A stretch of DNA of 64,000 bases from RGIG8767 sp045531685 (lineage in GTDB: Bacteria; Bacillota; Clostridia; Lachnospirales; Lachnospiraceae), in assembly GCA_045531685.1 (NCBI GenBank), contig JAZSEL010000068.1, positions 1 through 64,000 of the forward strand, in the 5' to 3' direction. Below are positions 15,467-23,977 of this stretch, one piece after another. Under the pieces are notes generated by a model. It was given only the letters and a program-made list of their open reading frames with translations. It did no database searches and was not told the DNA's origin. The position numbers and the translations under genes were made by a program. Position 1 is the first letter of the stretch, and each line of letters begins with the position of its first letter.

Positions 15467-17782
15467 ATGGAAAGACAGCTTATTTATCCGTTAATTGCAT
15501 TGCGGGGGATTACTGTTTTCCCCGGAATTATTATACATTTTGATTTAAACCGCAAGAAATCCATTGCAGCTGTCAACGCGGCTATGCAGAACAATCAGGA
15601 AGTGGTTGTGTGCTGTCAGAAGCAGACGGATGTGGACGAACCGGGTAGGGAAGATTTATATGATGTGGGAACCATTGTGGTAATCAAGCAGGTGACCAAG
15701 CTCCCGGGCGGATTAATGCGTATTTTGGTAGAAGGCAGACAGCGTGCAGTGATTGAATCACTGGATGCCATCAGTGAAAAATTCTACACAGCGGTTGTTA
15801 CTCCAAAGGAAGAACCCCTTACAACAGAGGAAACTATCATTGAAGAGGCAGCAATGCTTCGGGTATCCATGGAGGCTATGACAGGCTATATGGAGCATTT
15901 TCCAAGAATTGCCAAGAGTTTACAATCCCAGATTCAGGAGAGTATGAATCTTACGGAAATTCTGGATAAAATGGCTGCCAATATGCCGATTTCCTATGAT
16001 AAAAAGCAGCAGGTTCTTGCTGCCTTTACAACAAAAGAGCGGTTCGATGTTATGAACCGGATTTTGTTGGAGGAAGTAGAGATAGCAGATGTGAAAGAGA
16101 AACTGGCCGCAGAAATCAAAGGAAAGGTTGAGAAAAACCAGAAAGAGTACATTCTGCGGGAACAGCTTTCCTATATCCGTAAAGAATTGAATGGTGAAAA
16201 TTCCTTAACCGAATCGGAGGTGTTTTTACAGCAGCTGGATGAGCTTAATGCAGACGATACGATAAAGGATAAAATCAGAAAAGAAATTAACCGCTACGAG
16301 ACCATTTCCCACAGCAGTTCGGAAAGTGCCATGGAGCGTGCTTATATTGAAGCTTTACTCAGTATGCCATGGAATAAAGAGTCCGTGGATACAACTGACC
16401 TTTCCCGGGCAGAAGAAATCCTTGAAAAGAACCATTATGGTATGGAAAAAGTAAAGGAGCGTATTTTAGAATTCTTAGCAGTCCGCCGGATGACGGAAAA
16501 AAGCGACAGCCCAATCATCTGTCTGGTAGGACCTCCGGGAACCGGTAAAACCTCCATTGCCAAAAGTGTGGCAGAGGCTTTGAGTAAGAATTACCAGCGT
16601 ATCTGTCTTGGTGGTGTGCGTGATGAAGCAGAAATCCGCGGACACAGAAGAACCTATGTAGGTGCCATGATGGGACAGGTGGCAGGTGCCATCCGTCATG
16701 CCGGTGTAAAAAATCCATTGGTGCTATTGGATGAAATAGATAAGGTCAGCAATGATTACAAGGGAGATACTTTCTCAGCATTGCTTGAAGTGTTGGACCC
16801 TGACCAGAATAAACATTTCAGGGATCATTATGTGGAATTGCCTTTGGATTTGTCCAAGGTATTCTTTATCGCAACTGCTAACAGCACCTCTACCATTCCG
16901 AGACCGCTTTTGGACCGTATGGAAGTAATTGAGGTGTCCAGTTATACAGAAAATGAGAAATTCCATATTGCCAAGGAGCATCTTTTGAAAAAGCAGCTTG
17001 TGGCAAACGGAATGGATAAAGGAAAGCTTAAGATTGCGGATAAGGCATTAAAGGATATGATTTGTTACTATACAAAGGAAGCCGGAGTCCGTGAACTGGA
17101 GCGTAAAATCGGCACGGTATGCCGTAAAGCAGCAAGGGAGTATTTGCAGAACGATAATACGAATATTCGGGTAAACAGTACGAATCTATCTGATTATCTG
17201 GGTATCCGTAAGTACACGCTGACAATGGCTAACAAAAAGAATGAGATTGGCATTGTCAGAGGTTTAGCATGGACGGCAGTTGGTGGTGATACCTTACAAA
17301 TCGAAGTGAATGTGATGCCGGGTAAAGGCGAAATAGGCCTTACAGGTCAGATGGGTGAAGTTATGCAGGAATCTGCCATGATTGGCTTCAGCTACATCCG
17401 TTCCATTGCGTCCAAATATAAGATTAATCAGGACTTCTTTAAGAAGAATGACCTGCATATCCATATTCCGGAAGGTGCCGTACCAAAGGATGGTCCAAGT
17501 GCCGGAATCACTATGGCGACAGCGATGCTTTCTGCTATCACTAAGAAAAAAGTGGATTGCAAGCTTGCCATGACAGGGGAAATTACTCTTCGCGGAAAAG
17601 TCCTTCCTATCGGAGGATTGAAAGAGAAACTATTGGCCGCTAAGATAGCAGGAATAAAGAAAGTTCTCATTCCTGAAGAAAATAAGAAAGACGTAGAAGA
17701 GATATCTACAGAAATAATTGAAGGATTAGAAATCGTATTTGTAACTGACATGAATGAAGTATTAACACATGCACTTGTATAA
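15467..17782 (+). CDS. lon: ATP-dependent protease La
   Basis: A 771-residue Lon protease: N-terminal substrate-binding domain starting PLIALRGITVFPG, AAA+ module with Walker A GPPGTGKTS and Walker B VLLDEIDK, and C-terminal S16 protease domain with the Ser-Lys dyad (Ser678 in KDGPSAGITMA, Lys721 in GGLKEKLLAA). It degrades misfolded and regulatory proteins. The ATG at 15467 is preferred over an in-frame GTG 33 bases upstream that lies inside the terminator, because GAGGAAGAG is correctly spaced only to the former. Confidence 0.97.
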   Translation: MERQLIYPLIALRGITVFPGIIIHFDLNRKKSIAAVNAAMQNNQEVVVCCQKQTDVDEPGREDLYDVGTIVVIKQVTKLPGGLMRILVEGRQRAVIESLDAISEKFYTAVVTPKEEPLTTEETIIEEAAMLRVSMEAMTGYMEHFPRIAKSLQSQIQESMNLTEILDKMAANMPISYDKKQQVLAAFTTKERFDVMNRILLEEVEIADVKEKLAAEIKGKVEKNQKEYILREQLSYIRKELNGENSLTESEVFLQQLDELNADDTIKDKIRKEINRYETISHSSSESAMERAYIEALLSMPWNKESVDTTDLSRAEEILEKNHYGMEKVKERILEFLAVRRMTEKSDSPIICLVGPPGTGKTSIAKSVAEALSKNYQRICLGGVRDEAEIRGHRRTYVGAMMGQVAGAIRHAGVKNPLVLLDEIDKVSNDYKGDTFSALLEVLDPDQNKHFRDHYVELPLDLSKVFFIATANSTSTIPRPLLDRMEVIEVSSYTENEKFHIAKEHLLKKQLVANGMDKGKLKIADKALKDMICYYTKEAGVRELERKIGTVCRKAAREYLQNDNTNIRVNSTNLSDYLGIRKYTLTMANKKNEIGIVRGLAWTAVGGDTLQIEVNVMPGKGEIGLTGQMGEVMQESAMIGFSYIRSIASKYKINQDFFKKNDLHIHIPEGAVPKDGPSAGITMATAMLSAITKKKVDCKLAMTGEITLRGKVLPIGGLKEKLLAAKIAGIKKVLIPEENKKDVEEISTEIIEGLEIVFVTDMNEVLTHALV

Positions 17783-17799
17783 ATAGCATGTTTATGTGG

Positions 17800-17940
17800 A
17801 GAGGAAGGTTGGGCTGGGGAGCTGCTCACAACCATCTGAACACGCCGGCACTTAACGAGGCGAAGCCGAGTTTAGTACCGCTGCGTGTGAGGCTGAGCGA
17901 GAGCGTGTTGTGACAGCCGCCAGCCCGGTGTCCCCCAGAG
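17800..17940. other. GC-rich structured intergenic element between lon and engB
   Basis: The 170-bp gap is markedly richer in G and C than its surroundings and is full of complementary segments: GGGCTGG (17811-17817) with CCAGCCC (17920-17926) enclose two hairpins, one at 17846-17880 with GGC-GAA-GCC at its tip and one at 17891-17918 (GGCTG / CAGCC). The paired motifs CGAGGCGAAGCCGAG and GAGGCTGAGCGAGAGC look alike. It could be a short mobile repeat or a structured RNA. Its open frames have no proper start signals. Confidence 0.5.
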
Positions 17941-17952
17941 AAAGAGGTAATT

Positions 17953-18540
17953 ATGGTAATTAAGAGTGTAAATTTAGAAACTGTCTGTGGCGTGACGAGC
18001 ACGTTGCCGGACAATCAATATCCTGAATTTGCATTTGCAGGAAAGAGTAATGTGGGTAAGTCTTCTCTCATTAATGCTCTGATGAACCGCAAAAATTATG
18101 CGCGTACCAGTCAGCAGCCGGGAAAGACCCAGACCATTAACTTTTATAATATCAATGACGCATTGTACTATGTGGATTTGCCGGGATACGGGTATGCCAA
18201 TGCCAATGAAAAAGTAAAAGCCCAGTGGGGAAAGATGATTGAAAAATATCTTCACACCTCCCGGCAGCTAAAGCTGGTCTTTTTGTTGATTGATATCCGT
18301 CATGCACCGGGAAATAACGATGTGCATATGTATCAGTGGGTAAAAGAAAATGGATTTGATCCGGTAATCATTGCTACGAAAGCAGATAAGATAAAGCGTA
18401 GCCAGATTGATAAATGTCTGAAAGTAATCCGTGAGACCTTACAGGTAAGCAAGGACACGGTAATGATTCCGTTTTCCTCCCAGACCAAGCAGGGCAGAGA
18501 GGAAATTTATGAAGTGATAGAAAGGTATATTCAAGATTAA
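17953..18540 (+). CDS. engB: Ribosome biogenesis GTPase EngB (YsxC/YihA)
   Basis: A 195-residue TRAFAC GTPase: P-loop GKSNVGKSSL (30-39), G3 DLPGYGYA (75-82), G4 TKAD (142-145) and G5 near PFSS. EngB is needed for late assembly of the 50S subunit. The short length without accessory domains is standard. AAAGAGG precedes the start. Its stop overlaps the ATG of the next gene (TAATG). Confidence 0.96.
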   Translation: MVIKSVNLETVCGVTSTLPDNQYPEFAFAGKSNVGKSSLINALMNRKNYARTSQQPGKTQTINFYNINDALYYVDLPGYGYANANEKVKAQWGKMIEKYLHTSRQLKLVFLLIDIRHAPGNNDVHMYQWVKENGFDPVIIATKADKIKRSQIDKCLKVIRETLQVSKDTVMIPFSSQTKQGREEIYEVIERYIQD

Positions 18541-19025
18541 TGAAAAAAACTGAAAAGTCTAGACAAGAGAAATGGTTGCAGATACTTTTCTTCCTTTATT
18601 TACTTTTTATTATCCGTGCAATTGTTTTTAAATATCCCCTTTCCCAGTTACAGGAAATTGCCGCTTCCTGGCAAAAGGATGTAATATGGCAGGGGCTTAG
18701 TACCGCTAATTTTACACCTTTTAAGACCATAAAGATGTATATCCGGTATTACGACCTTCCGGGACTCAGAAGCTTTGCCAATCTGTTTGGGAATATTTTC
18801 ATATTTGTTCCGGTGGGAATCCTATTGCCCATGGTGCATAGGTGCAGTAAAAATGTCATTTGCATGATGGTTAATGTATTACTTTTTATTGTCGGAATTG
18901 AAGTGTTCCAGTTGTTTTCCAACTTTGGAGCATTCGATGTGGATGATATTATTTTAAATACATTAGGGGTTATTATAGGAAGATGTCTGTATCGGATTTG
19001 GGAAAATAAGGACGGGAAAATGTAA
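18540..19025 (+). CDS. VanZ-like membrane protein
   Basis: A 161-residue protein with about four hydrophobic segments and the VanZ pattern: NLFGNIFIFVPVGILLP (residues 81-97), E-x-x-Q (EVFQLF) and the acidic FDVDDIILNTLGVIIG. The family is named for a teicoplanin-resistance accessory protein, but most members are of unknown function and resistance should not be inferred. It is translationally coupled to engB by a one-base overlap and ends before a terminator. Confidence 0.85.
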   Translation: MKKTEKSRQEKWLQILFFLYLLFIIRAIVFKYPLSQLQEIAASWQKDVIWQGLSTANFTPFKTIKMYIRYYDLPGLRSFANLFGNIFIFVPVGILLPMVHRCSKNVICMMVNVLLFIVGIEVFQLFSNFGAFDVDDIILNTLGVIIGRCLYRIWENKDGKM

Positions 19026-19056
19026 ATTCTTCCACAAATATTAAGAATTCAAGAGA

Positions 19057-19084
19057 TTGAATAAAAGTATATGTATGCTATAAT
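19057..19084 (+). promoter_or_regulatory. Promoter of the ABC/HlyD operon
   Basis: TTGAAT, 16-bp spacer, TATAAT with a TG-extended -10 (TGCTATAAT). The -10 box lies inside the left arm of the terminator at 19075-19125. Confidence 0.65.
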
Positions 19085-19125
19085 GAGACTGTGTGTAAAA
19101 GAAGTATCATTATAGCATTTTTTGT
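19075..19125 (+). terminator. Terminator overlapping the downstream promoter
   Basis: ATGCTATAATGA (19075-19086) and TCATTATAGCAT (19107-19118) are perfectly complementary, with a 20-base loop and a seven-T tract. It ends engB-vanZ transcripts; transcripts starting at the overlapping promoter begin inside the loop and so lack the left arm. Confidence 0.75.
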
Positions 19126-19154
19126 ATAATAAAGATGCTTTGAGGGATAGATGT

Positions 19155-20024
19155 ATGGACAAGAGCATTCGTAGAGTAAAGAACATATCGGCTATCTATT
19201 TGCTACCCAGTGTTATCGGGGTGGCACTCTTTTTTGTACTCCCTTTTTTGGTAGTGATTTATTACTCCGTAATTGACAATCCAATTTCCAGAGAGTTCGT
19301 TTTTTTGGATAATTTCCGCAGTTTGTTAACTAACAGAGCATTCCGGATGGCAGTAGGGAATTCCATGACATTTTCGTTTATCGCAGTTCCCCTTGTGATT
19401 GTTTTGTCCTTGGGAGTGGCTTTTTTATTGGATAAAAACATACCGGGAAAGAGCAGAATCCGTACCGCATTTTTAAGCCCTATGATGGTGCCCGTGGCCT
19501 CCGTCATTTTAATTTGGCAGGTTCTGTTTCACTACAACGGATTGGTGAATGAATTTGTACTTTCCCTTGGTGGAGATAAGATTGACTGGCTTAAGTCGGA
19601 CTATGCCCAGATAGTAATAGTGATTCTTTTTGTATGGAAAAATCTTGGGTACAATATGATTCTGTTTATGGCGGCATTAGCCAATATTCCCAAGGAAGTG
19701 ATTGAAGTGGCAGAACTGGAGAGTGCTACTAAGTGGCAGATTTTTTGGCACTTAAAATTGCGCTATCTTTCTTCCAGTGTTTTGTTTGTTACCATACTTT
19801 CCCTGATTAATTCTTTTAAAATATTCCGGGAGGTATATCTTCTTACCGGGGATTATCCGTATGAAGCTCTGTATATGTTGCAACATTATATGAATAATAT
19901 GTTTCATTCCCTGGATTATCAGAAACTTTCGGCAGCAGCGATTATTATGTCACTGTTTATGATTGTATTAATCGGTATTTTATTTTTTGCGGAAAATGTA
20001 GTGGGGAAGGATTTAGATGGCTAA
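19155..20024 (+). CDS. Sugar-type ABC transporter permease (MalF-like)
   Basis: A 289-residue membrane protein of the CUT1 importer class with about six hydrophobic segments and the EAA loop IPKEVIEVAELESATKWQIF near residues 182-201. The ATG at 19155 follows GAGGGATAG; an in-frame TTG 33 bases upstream falls in the terminator and is rejected. It opens a five-gene operon with a second permease (8-bp overlap), an HlyD-like adaptor, a MacB-like protein and a large binding lipoprotein. No ATPase lies nearby. Confidence 0.85.
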   Translation: MDKSIRRVKNISAIYLLPSVIGVALFFVLPFLVVIYYSVIDNPISREFVFLDNFRSLLTNRAFRMAVGNSMTFSFIAVPLVIVLSLGVAFLLDKNIPGKSRIRTAFLSPMMVPVASVILIWQVLFHYNGLVNEFVLSLGGDKIDWLKSDYAQIVIVILFVWKNLGYNMILFMAALANIPKEVIEVAELESATKWQIFWHLKLRYLSSSVLFVTILSLINSFKIFREVYLLTGDYPYEALYMLQHYMNNMFHSLDYQKLSAAAIIMSLFMIVLIGILFFAENVVGKDLDG

Positions 20025-20937
20025 TCATAATTTGGAGACAAGACTCCGTAAAAAAAAGAAACGACAGATACGAAAGCTTAGAAGCATTACCTTCTTTCTT
20101 GCCATATTGGCATGTATATTCCTGATACCCATAGTATTTACGGTTTGCAATTCCTTTATGACAGAAACAGAGATTACTGCCAATTACGGAATGGTATTTG
20201 AAAATGTGCAGGAGGGTTCTAAGCCATACATATCCGAAGCAGTCAATTTAAAATTTATTCCGGACAGGGTGACCTTTGACCAGTATCTGACGGTGTTGTT
20301 AAAGAGCCCGGATTATCTGTTAAAATTTTGGAATTCCGTGATACTGGTGGTGCCGGTTGTGGTATTCCAGTTATTGGTGGCATTGCTGGCGGCATACGGT
20401 TTTACCAGGTATAGAGGAAGAGTCCGTGAAATTATTTTCTTTTCCTATATTATCTTAATGTTGATGCCGTATCAGGTAACTTTAGTGCCGAACTTTTTGG
20501 TGTCAGAATGGCTACACATTTTGGATACCAATTGGGCTATATGGCTGCCGGGTATTTTCTCGCCATTTGCCGTATTTTTACTGACTAAGTATATGAGACG
20601 TATTCCGTTTGGTATCTTGGAGGCAGCAAAGGTGGACGGAGCCGGGGAGTGGCAGATTTTCCGATACATATGTGTGCCTTTGTGCAAGGGGGCGCTGACC
20701 AGTGTAGCAATTCTGGTGTTTATTGACTATTGGAACATGGTGGAACAGCCGTTGATTCTTTTAAGTGATTCTGACATGCATCCGTTGTCGGTATTTTTAT
20801 CAAAAATCAATTCGGGAGAAATCGCTCTGGCATTTGCCGTAGCTTCTATTTATTTAATCCCTACCTTATTGGTGTATTTATACGGAGAGGATTATTTGGT
20901 GGAAGGTATTGCATATCAAGGCGGTTTGAAAGGATAA
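20017..20937 (+). CDS. Sugar-type ABC transporter permease (MalG-like)
   Basis: A 306-residue CUT1 permease with a basic N-terminus, about six membrane segments and the EAA loop ILEAAKVDGAGEWQIFRYIC near residues 206-225. Between the first and second segments there is an extracytoplasmic stretch of about 50 residues (ETEITANYGMVFENVQEGS onward), longer than in the mal-type permease at 2.9 kb. GGGGAAGG precedes the ATG, which overlaps the previous gene by eight bases. Substrate unknown. Confidence 0.85.
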   Translation: MANHNLETRLRKKKKRQIRKLRSITFFLAILACIFLIPIVFTVCNSFMTETEITANYGMVFENVQEGSKPYISEAVNLKFIPDRVTFDQYLTVLLKSPDYLLKFWNSVILVVPVVVFQLLVALLAAYGFTRYRGRVREIIFFSYIILMLMPYQVTLVPNFLVSEWLHILDTNWAIWLPGIFSPFAVFLLTKYMRRIPFGILEAAKVDGAGEWQIFRYICVPLCKGALTSVAILVFIDYWNMVEQPLILLSDSDMHPLSVFLSKINSGEIALAFAVASIYLIPTLLVYLYGEDYLVEGIAYQGGLKG

Positions 20938-20979
20938 AGGAGAAGGGGACAAGAACAGTTCCTGCTCACAGGAGGAGTT

Positions 20980-22902
20980 ATGGAAGATACAATAAAAATT
21001 CGTAAAGATAAAATAAAAAATGTGGCCATTGTTTTTTTAAGCATTATGCTGGTGCTCACATTCTTTTCCAATTCCATATTGAATCGTGCTTTGCCGGAGG
21101 TGGCAACGGAATATGTCCGCTATGACACTATTACGGAACGGGTGCGCGGAAACGGCGTAGTGGAAGCGGATGACCCATACAAGGTGGTTGTGGAGGATAC
21201 CAGAACCATTTCCAGTGTTGCGGTTAGTGTGGGGGATGCGGTCACTAAGGATCAGGTGCTGTTTTATCTGGAAGATAAAGAAAGTGAAGAATTAAAGGAA
21301 AAAGAGCAGGAAGTTCAGGCAAAGGAGGATGAGCTGGATAAGGCAATTTTGAGTTATATGACAGCAATCCTCAGTGTGGATATTTCCAATGCGGCCTTTT
21401 TCAATATTGAAGGTGACAATATTGCTTCCTTAGGGGCATATCAGGCGCAGATTGAGGCATCCCGCCAGAAGGTGCAGAATGCACAGAATACAGTGGATAG
21501 CTTAAAGCGTCAGCAGTTGGTTGTTAATATGGAACCGTCCAGTGATATTGAGCAGGAGAAACAGTTGGCAGCCGCAGAAGCGGCTTACGAAAGTGCCAAA
21601 AATCATCTTGCGAGTGTGCAGGCACAGGTGGAGCAGGCAAGAGCAGCAATTGTTAGTATCGACCAGTACGCCGGTGCAAGTGATACCAACGGTGACGGAT
21701 TTGGTGATGATACGGAAGCAAAATTAGATGCGTTAAGAGCAGAGCGGGAGTCTGCACGTGGCACAAAGGAAACATCATATACCGATGCAAGTGCAGCGTT
21801 GATAACAGCATTCCCAGCGGTAGATGAGTATTTTGATGACAATAAGATGCTTATAAATGATAGTGACCTGGATACCGTTAAAAGTCTTGTGACGGATGAA
21901 AATAGTTTTAATACATTTAAGGAAGCATACGGAGCCTATAAAGAAGCGGATAAAGCGGTAGAAGAGGTAAATAGTAAGATAACCCAATACGCGGAAGAAA
22001 AAACAAAGTGGAACGTAGCGAACAGCTCATTAGCAACGGCCCAGAGCGAGCGTGATACCTATAAAAAGAAAGTATCCAATTTAAAGGATGATGTGGAGGA
22101 AGATGCGGAAGAACAGTTACAGCAAAAGAACAATCTTACCCTAAGTTTATCGGATGCAGAGAAAGCTTTGGCAGATGCGCAAAAGGAACAGGAGCAATTA
22201 TTAAAGGATATTAGTAGTGAACTTGCCCTGTCCAGTCAAAACGATGATATCAAAGACACAGAAGAAGAACTGGAAGAACTCCGTGAAGAATTGGAAGAAC
22301 TCCGCGCAAAATCCACAGGTTCCACCATTGTGGCACCGGTAGACGGTACGATTATCAGTGTGGACAGGGTGGCAGGAGAAACTACCATGCCACAGGAAGC
22401 AGTAGCAACCATTCAAGTGGCAGGTAAGGGTATGAAGGTAAGCTTTTCCGTTACCAATGCCCAGGCAGCAAAGGTAAAAGTGGGCGATAAGGCAGAGTTA
22501 CAGAACGCATGGTACTATAGTGACGTGATGATAACTTTGGATAAGATTAAACCGGATAAGGATGATCCGGGCAAGAAGAAGCTTCTGGAGTTTGTAGTAG
22601 AAGGTTCCGTTGCCGACGGGGAAAGCCTTTCCTTATCTGTTGGAGAGCGTAGTGCGGAATATGAGCATGTAGTTCCAAACAGTGCAATCCGGGAAGATAA
22701 TAACGGTAAATTTATTTTCATTATTGAAGAAAAATCCACTCCATTTGGTAACCGTTATAAGGCAAAACGTGTGGATGTGGAAGTGCTGGCAAGTGATGAA
22801 ATCAATACGGCAGTGCAGGCTGATTTACAGGGATATGAGTATGTGATTACCACATCTAATCAGCCGGTGGAAGCAGGAGATCAGGTTCGCTTGAACAGTT
22901 AG
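20980..22902 (+). CDS. HlyD/RND-type periplasmic adaptor with long coiled coil and EF-hand-like loop
   Basis: A 640-residue membrane-anchored protein: one N-terminal membrane segment (residues 14-33), a lipoyl-like half motif (VRGNGVVEADDPYKVVVED, 55-73), a very long coiled coil (about 100-445), the second lipoyl half (GSTIVAPVDGTIISVDRVAG, 447-466), and a beta-barrel C-terminal domain ending in a VPNSAIRED segment. This is the architecture of membrane fusion/adaptor proteins. Residues 235-246 (DTNGDGFGDDTE) match a canonical EF-hand calcium loop, placed inside the coiled coil, which is unusual. Its operon partners are importer permeases, a MacB-like protein and a binding lipoprotein, so its role here is unclear. 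CAGGAGG precedes the start. Confidence 0.8.
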   Translation: MEDTIKIRKDKIKNVAIVFLSIMLVLTFFSNSILNRALPEVATEYVRYDTITERVRGNGVVEADDPYKVVVEDTRTISSVAVSVGDAVTKDQVLFYLEDKESEELKEKEQEVQAKEDELDKAILSYMTAILSVDISNAAFFNIEGDNIASLGAYQAQIEASRQKVQNAQNTVDSLKRQQLVVNMEPSSDIEQEKQLAAAEAAYESAKNHLASVQAQVEQARAAIVSIDQYAGASDTNGDGFGDDTEAKLDALRAERESARGTKETSYTDASAALITAFPAVDEYFDDNKMLINDSDLDTVKSLVTDENSFNTFKEAYGAYKEADKAVEEVNSKITQYAEEKTKWNVANSSLATAQSERDTYKKKVSNLKDDVEEDAEEQLQQKNNLTLSLSDAEKALADAQKEQEQLLKDISSELALSSQNDDIKDTEEELEELREELEELRAKSTGSTIVAPVDGTIISVDRVAGETTMPQEAVATIQVAGKGMKVSFSVTNAQAAKVKVGDKAELQNAWYYSDVMITLDKIKPDKDDPGKKKLLEFVVEGSVADGESLSLSVGERSAEYEHVVPNSAIREDNNGKFIFIIEEKSTPFGNRYKAKRVDVEVLASDEINTAVQADLQGYEYVITTSNQPVEAGDQVRLNS

Positions 22903-22915
22903 GAAGGATAGTCTT

Positions 22916-23959
22916 ATGAACTTTTGGATGTCAAGATGGCAGGAACTGACCGGCCGTTATAAAAAAGGCTTTCTGACCTGTGTTGTTTGCATTTTATTGG
23001 TTATTGTATCCACCTTGGGTACCTGGCTTGCTACGAAAAATCTGTATGACCAGCAGATGGCAAAGCGTTGGGCAAAAGAAGAGGAGTATGCCCAGATAAG
23101 CTGTTTTTATCCGGTGTCCATGGCTTTGAGTGATTTTGATTTCTTAAGTCTGCATCATTCCATAAAGGAGGCTTTGGAAAAGGAATCCATTACTTCATAT
23201 AGTGAAGATGCCAAGGTGTTTGTGGACGCATACAGTGTAAGCGGTAAGATAACCATTTCAACAGAAGGTAGTAATAAGGAAGTGAATGTGGTAGGTGTTT
23301 CCGACAATTTCTTTTTGTTTCACCCGTTGGAGATGCTGTCCGGTGCTTATCTGGATGAGAGTATGCTTATGAAGGATGGCGTCATATTGGATGAGGAAGC
23401 GGCATTTGCTTTGTACGGTTCCAATGATATTGTGGGAATGCGGGTGTATATAGGCGGTGCTCCTTTCTATATCCGTGGCGTAGCAGCTTTAGATGATGGA
23501 TATTTTGCAAAAAAAGCAGGGCTGTCTTCTTCCGTATGCTATGTACCTATAGATGTGCTGGAAACATACGGAGAAGTAATCGGAAGCTATACATACGAAG
23601 TGGCAATGCCAAATGCGGTAGAAGGATTTGCAAAGAATATTGTAACTACCGCACTAAATGATACAGAACAGAAGATTGAGGTCGTAGAAAATTCTGCCCG
23701 TTTTTCCTTAGGTGCAAAAAAGGAAGTCGTGTTTAATTTTGGAATCCGCTCCATGAGCAGGAACAGCATTATTTATCCATACTGGGAAAATATTGCAAGA
23801 GCCACGGAAGATGTATGCGGTGTGTTGTTTGTGATTCAGACAGTATCGTTTGTAACAGCGTTTATGCTGATTCTTTGGTACATACGGTATTTGTATAAAA
23901 ACCGTACATGGAGTTTGAGAACTATCCGGGAGGGAATTGCTGACCGGATAAGAAAATAA
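22916..23959 (+). CDS. MacB-like periplasmic-core protein with two membrane segments
   Basis: A 347-residue protein with an N-terminal membrane segment (about 20-40), an extracytoplasmic domain of about 260 residues (GVSDNFFLFHPLEMLSGAYL and DGVILDEEAAFALYGSNDIV resemble the MacB periplasmic core), and one C-terminal membrane segment (about 306-326). True MacB/FtsX permeases have four segments, so this looks like a reduced form. It sits 13 bp after the HlyD-like adaptor, a natural partner of MacB-type proteins, but no MacB ATPase is present. AGGAAGG precedes the start. Confidence 0.6.
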   Translation: MNFWMSRWQELTGRYKKGFLTCVVCILLVIVSTLGTWLATKNLYDQQMAKRWAKEEEYAQISCFYPVSMALSDFDFLSLHHSIKEALEKESITSYSEDAKVFVDAYSVSGKITISTEGSNKEVNVVGVSDNFFLFHPLEMLSGAYLDESMLMKDGVILDEEAAFALYGSNDIVGMRVYIGGAPFYIRGVAALDDGYFAKKAGLSSSVCYVPIDVLETYGEVIGSYTYEVAMPNAVEGFAKNIVTTALNDTEQKIEVVENSARFSLGAKKEVVFNFGIRSMSRNSIIYPYWENIARATEDVCGVLFVIQTVSFVTAFMLILWYIRYLYKNRTWSLRTIREGIADRIRK

Positions 23960-23977
23960 AAGAAATCAGGGGATAGT

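Noticed and set aside
17826..18014. 62-aa minus-strand frame over the lon-engB element
   Set aside because: It overlaps the start of engB, has no ribosome site and follows the structured GC-rich element.
18540..19025. Glycopeptide resistance gene (vanZ)
   Set aside because: The protein is only VanZ-like; no vanHAX or regulator genes are near and the family is broad, so resistance is not claimed.
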